From DALYLB01 sp046154695 (GTDB lineage Bacteria > Acidobacteriota > Blastocatellia > RBC074): a stretch of 10,865 nt of DNA. The notes below the pieces were generated by a model, which made no database searches, was not told the origin of the DNA, and worked only from the letters and a program-made list of their open reading frames with translations. Shown here piece by piece: positions 7,942 through 10,865 of the stretch (position 1 is the first letter of the stretch; every line of letters begins with the position of its first letter). The stretch lies in contig JBJXFI010000346.1 in NCBI GenBank assembly GCA_046154695.1, forward strand, positions 1 to 10,865. Reading direction: 5' to 3'. The position numbers were made by a program, and so were the translations under genes.

Positions 7942-7982
7942 AACTCTTGAGCCATCGGCCGTGACCGGCGTTCCCCCGCCGC

Positions 7983-8528
7983 TCACAAATCAAGCAACCC
8001 TTCCGGCGGATCGACCACGATCCGCTTGTTCGCGGGATCGATCTCCACACAGATGCTGTGCGCCAGCGGAATCAGCGCCTCGCGGGCCTCGCCCTTCACG
8101 ACGAGAAGCGGCGCCGCGCCATACCGATGAATCTCGACGACCCGCCCCAGATTCACGCCCGCCGTCGTCCGGACCTCGCAATCCACCAGCTCGAAATCGT
8201 ACCAGGTGTCCGCGGGAAGCTCGACCAGTTCCTCGCGCCGGATCACCACGCTCGCGTCGCGAAACCTCTCGGCGGCATCCCGGTCCCCGCATCCGGCGAA
8301 TTTCAGGAGCATCCGGCCCTTGTGCATCCGGGCCCGCTCCAACCCCAGCGCCTCGACGCGCCCGTCCGGCCATCTCACATGCGCGACCTCGAGCGCGGCA
8401 AACCTCTCCGGAAAGTCGGTCAGCAGATCCGCGATCACTTCGCCGCGAATCCCCTGCGGCCGGGCGATGCGCGCGATGCTGATCAGCTCCCCGCCCTCCG
8501 CGGGATCTGTCCCCGCCGCCGGGCTCAT
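7983..8528 (-). CDS. rimM: Ribosome maturation factor RimM
   Basis: The 181-residue protein assists assembly of the 30S head by binding uS19. The N-terminal RimM barrel spans about 15-97 and includes RPQGIRGEV (23-31). The PRC-barrel domain spans about 104-181, with YDFELVDCEV (110-119), LGRVVEI (127-133), ALIP (151-154) and the typical ending PEGLLDL. An acidic, Ala/Gly-rich leader of about 13 residues precedes the first strand. The ATG at 8528 overlaps the khpA stop as ATGA, so translation is likely coupled. Its own stop overlaps a possible GTG start for trmD. The size and order of domains match the family. Confidence 0.97.
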   Translation of the reverse strand: MSPAAGTDPAEGGELISIARIARPQGIRGEVIADLLTDFPERFAALEVAHVRWPDGRVEALGLERARMHKGRMLLKFAGCGDRDAAERFRDASVVIRREELVELPADTWYDFELVDCEVRTTAGVNLGRVVEIHRYGAAPLLVVKGEAREALIPLAHSICVEIDPANKRIVVDPPEGLLDL

Positions 8529-8755
8529 TCCAGAATATCCAGCACGAAGCGCTTCTTGAGCTTCGTCCCGGAAGCGTTGAGGATCGCGCGGATCGCCCGC
8601 GCCGTGCGCCCCTGTTTGCCGATGACTTTGCCGAGATCGCCCGGGCCCACGCGCAATTCGAGCGTCGTCGCCTGATGGCCTTCGTGCTCTTTCACGTAGA
8701 CCTCTTCGGGCCGCTCCACCAACGCCCTTGCGATCAGCTCAACCAGCTCTTTCAT
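8525..8755 (-). CDS. khpA: KhpA-type single KH-domain RNA-binding protein
   Basis: This 76-residue protein is almost entirely one KH domain. It begins MKELVELIARALVERPEEV, close to the KhpA/YlqC family, and carries the RNA-contacting loop GKQG at 46-49 within KVIGKQGRTARAIR. KhpA is known in Gram-positive bacteria as an RNA chaperone that pairs with KhpB (Jag) and affects cell division and elongation; khpB is not in this window. GGAGAG lies six bases upstream of the ATG, the gap after rpsP is 22 bases, and the stop overlaps rimM by ATGA. The position between rpsP and rimM is the usual one for this family. Confidence 0.96.
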   Translation of the reverse strand: MKELVELIARALVERPEEVYVKEHEGHQATTLELRVGPGDLGKVIGKQGRTARAIRAILNASGTKLKKRFVLDILE

Positions 8756-8777
8756 TGCCGACTCTCCGATCCGTGCC

Positions 8778-9029
8778 TTAGTTCGCGGGCGCCTGCTGCT
8801 CGCTCTTTCGAATCAGGCTGCGCACCGTATCGGTGGGCTGCGCGCCGCATTTGATCCAGTAACTGACGCGGTCATGATCCAGTTTCAACTCGACCGGCTC
8901 GCGGCACGGGTTGTAGTAACCGAGGATCTCGACGAACCGGCCATCTCGCTTGGCGCGCTTTTCCGCGACCACGATGCGATAGAACGGCTTCTTCTTGGCG
9001 CCCTGTCTTGTCAATCTGATTGCTAACAA
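8778..9029 (-). CDS. rpsP: Small ribosomal subunit protein bS16, TTG start
   Basis: The 83-residue protein matches bS16, an early-binding 30S assembly protein. Visible blocks are IRLTRQGAKKKPFYRIVVAE (4-23), RDGRFVEILGYYNP (28-41) and WIKCGAQPTDTVRSLI (58-73). The family begins two or three residues before the IRL motif. The only suitable start there is TTG at 9029, placed nine bases after GGAGG; no in-frame ATG or GTG lies nearby. A promoter sits about 50 bases upstream of the start. khpA follows after 22 bases. The C-terminus is short, without the extended acidic or basic tail some lineages carry. Confidence 0.97.
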   Translation of the reverse strand: MLAIRLTRQGAKKKPFYRIVVAEKRAKRDGRFVEILGYYNPCREPVELKLDHDRVSYWIKCGAQPTDTVRSLIRKSEQQAPAN

Positions 9030-9038
9030 AACGTATTC

Positions 9039-9043
9039 CCTCC
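9039..9043 (-). promoter_or_regulatory. Ribosome binding site that supports the TTG start of rpsP
   Basis: The minus strand reads GGAGGG with the core GGAGG at these positions and nine bases before TTG. Together with the bS16 family N-terminus it makes the non-ATG start convincing. Confidence 0.8.
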
Positions 9044-9079
9044 AAATGTGATAATCCCTGCCGGCGGTATAGCCGATGG

Positions 9080-9109
9080 ATTATAGATGAGTCCCTTGCC
9101 AATTGTCAC
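9080..9109 (-). promoter_or_regulatory. Sigma-70-type promoter for rpsP-khpA-rimM-trmD-rplS
   Basis: On the minus strand GTGACA (9104-9109, five of six to consensus) is followed by an 18-base spacer and a perfect TATAAT (9080-9085). Transcription should start near 9073, leaving a leader of about 43 bases before the rpsP TTG. A 7-base inverted repeat (ATAATCC at 9051-9057 with GGATTAT at 9078-9084) overlaps the -10 box and the early leader. This promoter would let the ribosomal genes be expressed apart from ffh. Confidence 0.75.
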
Positions 9110-9121
9110 CGGCGAAGCGTC

Positions 9122-9145
9122 GGCGGAAGTTCATTGTCTCCCGCC
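9122..9145 (-). other. Stem-loop just after the ffh stop
   Basis: The transcript would fold as an 8-base-pair stem (GGCGGGAG with CTTCCGCC, one G-U pair) and an 8-base loop, beginning 10 bases after the ffh stop. No T-tract follows, so it may protect the ffh 3' end or slow polymerase rather than terminate fully. The call rests on base pairing only. Confidence 0.35.
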
Positions 9146-9155
9146 CGCGGACCGG

Positions 9156-10571
9156 CTACCTTCGCTTTTTCTTGACCTTGACGCGCTTCTCTTTCTTCTT
9201 GCGCGGCCCGATCCCGGTCAGCTTGCGCACGACCTTGCCCTTGATGCCGCCGAGCAAGCCCTCGGATTGCATCATCCGCTGCATCATCATCTTCATCTCG
9301 GCATACTGTTTGAGCAGCTTGTTGACATCGGTGATCGAACAGCCGCTGCCGAGCGCGATGCGGCGGCGGCGCGCGGGGCTGATGATCAGATGATTGTCCC
9401 GCTCCGCGAAGGTCATCGAATTGATGATCGCCTCGGTGCGCTTCATTTCCCTCTCCATCTGCGCCGTCACCTCGGGCGTCATTTTGGGCATGCCCGAGAA
9501 TATCTCGCCGGGCAGCATCTCCATAATGCTTGAGAGAGAGCCGATCTTCTTCACCTGCGAGAGCTGATCGCGAAAATCCTCGAGTGTGAACGAATTCCGC
9601 TCCAGCTTCTCCTGAAGTTCGGCCGCCTTGTCTTCATCGACCTCGGCCTGGACCTTTTCGATCAGCGAGAGGACATCGCCCATTCCGAGAATGCGCGAGA
9701 CGATGCGATCGGGATAGAACGGATCGAGCGCATCGTACTTCTCGCCGACGCCGACGAATTTGATCGGCTGCCCCGTGACCTCCTTGATGGAGAGGGCCGC
9801 GCCGCCGCGCGCGTCGCCGTCCATCTTGGTCAGCAGGACGCCGGTAATGCCGATGCGATCGTGAAACTCCCTGGCGCTCTTGACGGCATCCTGGCCGGTC
9901 ATCGCGTCGGCGACGAAAAGCGTCTCGACCGGCTGCGTCTCGGCCTTGATCTGTTGCAGCTCCTCCATCAACGCGTCATCGATGTGGAGGCGCCCCGCCG
10001 TGTCGATCATCAGCGTGTCGAATCCGATCTGCTCGCAGTGAAGCCGCGCGGCCCGTACGAGTTCGAGCGGATCGCTGATTCCCTCGCCGGCGAAGACCGG
10101 AAGATTGATCGCCTTTCCGATGACGGCCAGCTGTTCGCGCGCCGCGGGACGATAGACGTCCACCGAAAGGAGCAGGGGATTTCGATCCTGGTTCTTCTGC
10201 AGCCATTTCGCGAGCTTCCCGGTCGAGGTCGTCTTTCCCGAGCCCTGCAGCCCGACGATCATCACCGAGTTCGGCCTGCGCGACGTGAAGAGCAGCCGGC
10301 TCGACGTCCCCCCCAGCATCTCGACCATCTCGTCGTGCACGATCTTGATGACCTGCTGCCCCGGCGAAAGCTGCTGATAGACCTCCTGCCCGATCGCTTT
10401 CGACTTGACCCGCTCAACGAAGTCCTTGACGACCTTAAAATTGACATCGGCCTCGAGCAGGGCGATCCGGATCTCGCGCATCGCCAGGTCGAGATGCTCC
10501 GCCGTCAGGCGGCTTTCGCCGCGCAAATCCTTGACCACCTTCTTCAGCTTGTCTGAGAGTACTTCGAACAT
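9156..10571 (-). CDS. ffh: Signal recognition particle GTPase Ffh (SRP54)
   Basis: The 471-residue protein binds 4.5S RNA and signal peptides of nascent membrane proteins and docks with FtsY. The N domain is about 1-90. The G domain has the P-loop GLQGSGKT (107-114), DVYRPAA (138-144), DTAGR (190-194) and TKMDGDARGG (248-257). The methionine-rich M domain spans about 325-435 with a finger loop rich in Met (346-376) and the RNA-binding SGCS motif (409-412), then MKMMMQRMM (426-434). A very basic tail (KKKEKRVKVKKKRR) ends it. Length matches the family. The ATG at 10571 gives the usual MFEVLSDKL start, though no clear Shine-Dalgarno sequence is visible. A strong promoter lies 48-76 bases upstream. 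The three neighbouring polytopic membrane proteins would be SRP clients, but that link is only positional. Confidence 0.98.
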   Translation of the reverse strand: MFEVLSDKLKKVVKDLRGESRLTAEHLDLAMREIRIALLEADVNFKVVKDFVERVKSKAIGQEVYQQLSPGQQVIKIVHDEMVEMLGGTSSRLLFTSRRPNSVMIVGLQGSGKTTSTGKLAKWLQKNQDRNPLLLSVDVYRPAAREQLAVIGKAINLPVFAGEGISDPLELVRAARLHCEQIGFDTLMIDTAGRLHIDDALMEELQQIKAETQPVETLFVADAMTGQDAVKSAREFHDRIGITGVLLTKMDGDARGGAALSIKEVTGQPIKFVGVGEKYDALDPFYPDRIVSRILGMGDVLSLIEKVQAEVDEDKAAELQEKLERNSFTLEDFRDQLSQVKKIGSLSSIMEMLPGEIFSGMPKMTPEVTAQMEREMKRTEAIINSMTFAERDNHLIISPARRRRIALGSGCSITDVNKLLKQYAEMKMMMQRMMQSEGLLGGIKGKVVRKLTGIGPRKKKEKRVKVKKKRR

Positions 10572-10618
10572 ATGATCAATCGGATGGTGCGCCGTCGGTC
10601 GATCAGGGCAAATTGCAG

Positions 10619-10647
10619 AGGATACGGGCGAGACGGCGGCATGTCAA
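10619..10647 (-). promoter_or_regulatory. Strong sigma-70-type promoter of ffh
   Basis: The minus strand has a perfect -35 box TTGACA (10642-10647), a 17-base spacer and TATCCT (10619-10624) as the -10 box. A start near 10612 would give a leader of about 40 bases before the ffh ATG at 10571. Upstream, at 10679-10700, lies the inverted repeat TGTGGT-N10-ACCACA, which could be an operator or chance. Confidence 0.8.
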
Positions 10648-10701
10648 GGAAATGCGGGGGTTTGGCGGAGTGCGCGGGTGTGGTTAAAAGTGGGACCACA
10701 A

Positions 10702-10722
10702 GAGCCCCGATAGGGGCGATGG
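10702..10722 (+). repeat. Short GC-rich interspersed repeat, copy 1
   Basis: This 21-base unit, with the CCCC-GATA-GGGG hairpin followed by CGAT, is repeated 77 bases further on with 18 of 21 bases identical. It lies in the gene-free region 10572-10865 upstream of ffh. Confidence 0.7.
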
Positions 10723-10729
10723 ATGGTAG

Positions 10730-10758
10730 CCGGCGGTGAAGCGAAGCGTAACCGCCGG
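10730..10758. repeat. Inverted repeat CCGGCGGT / ACCGCCGG
   Basis: Perfect 8-base arms (10730-10737 and 10751-10758) enclose a 13-base loop containing GAAGCGAAGCG. The motif CCGGCGGTTAAGC at 10853-10865 matches the reverse complement of 10746-10758 in 12 of 13 bases, so a second copy appears to run past the window edge. Confidence 0.65.
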
Positions 10759-10778
10759 AATTGACAGGAAAAGCCATC

Positions 10779-10799
10779 GAGCCCCGGCAGGGGCGATAG
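10779..10799 (+). repeat. Short GC-rich interspersed repeat, copy 2
   Basis: This is the second 21-base unit, with CCCC-GGCA-GGGG as its hairpin. The loop bases differ from copy 1 while the stem and flanks are kept, which suggests that the palindrome is the conserved part. Confidence 0.7.
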
Positions 10800-10815
10800 A
10801 CCTTGGCGCTGTCCG

Positions 10816-10833
10816 GCGCCCCAGCCGGGGCGC
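10816..10833. repeat. Perfect GC hairpin GCGCCCC-AGCC-GGGGCGC
   Basis: A 7-base-pair stem with a 4-base loop lies in the same repeat cluster. No T-tract follows on either strand within the window, so it is listed as a repeat rather than a terminator. Confidence 0.55.
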
Positions 10834-10865
10834 GAGCCGGGGGCGGGCGATACCGGCGGTTAAGC

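Noticed and set aside
10544..10777. 77-codon minus-strand open frame across the ffh promoter
   Set aside because: It covers the promoter and repeat cluster, overlaps ffh out of frame and has no family features.
10702..10799. CRISPR array
   Set aside because: There are only two imperfect 21-base copies, the intervening DNA itself contains a hairpin repeat, and no cas gene is present.

Overview
The window is a GC-rich bacterial chromosome segment in which every gene I can support lies on the minus strand, so it reads from right to left. The order ffh, rpsP, khpA, rimM, trmD, rplS is a widely conserved bacterial housekeeping block. The presence of khpA between rpsP and rimM argues against an enteric-type gammaproteobacterium. 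I cannot assign a phylum. The short GC-rich palindromic repeats outside the genes are of a kind I associate, from memory only, with large-genome environmental phyla such as Planctomycetes, Verrucomicrobia, Acidobacteria and related candidate phyla. No 16S or other taxonomic marker is present beyond the ribosomal proteins.

Right part (10572-10865): no gene. It holds a cluster of GC-rich hairpin repeats and a strong sigma-70-type promoter (TTGACA, 17 bases, TATCCT) driving ffh. Centre-right (6708-10571): ffh (signal recognition particle GTPase), then a second promoter (GTGACA, 18 bases, TATAAT) in the 126-base gap before rpsP. Next come rpsP (TTG start), khpA, rimM (ATGA overlap with khpA), trmD and rplS. 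These genes serve co-translational membrane targeting, 30S maturation, tRNA m1G37 methylation and ribosome structure.

Between rplS and the next gene (6441-6707) lies 267 bases with no gene, holding two nested or paired hairpin elements. Left part (1-6440): three closely spaced genes for large polytopic membrane proteins. Two are GT-C-type (family 39 / PMT-like) glycosyltransferases and the third is a YfhO-family membrane protein of at least 967 residues that runs off the left edge without a stop. They probably form one operon that moves a lipid-linked sugar to an extracytoplasmic acceptor; donor and acceptor cannot be read from the sequence.

The most unusual structure is a 25-base palindromic repeat present in the same orientation at both ends of the membrane-protein block. 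The two copies show a compensatory base-pair change, and the left copy is translated as the tail of the YfhO protein. Otherwise this is mainly an ordinary core region; I found no CRISPR array, transposase, tRNA, rRNA or evident novel defence or metabolic system.
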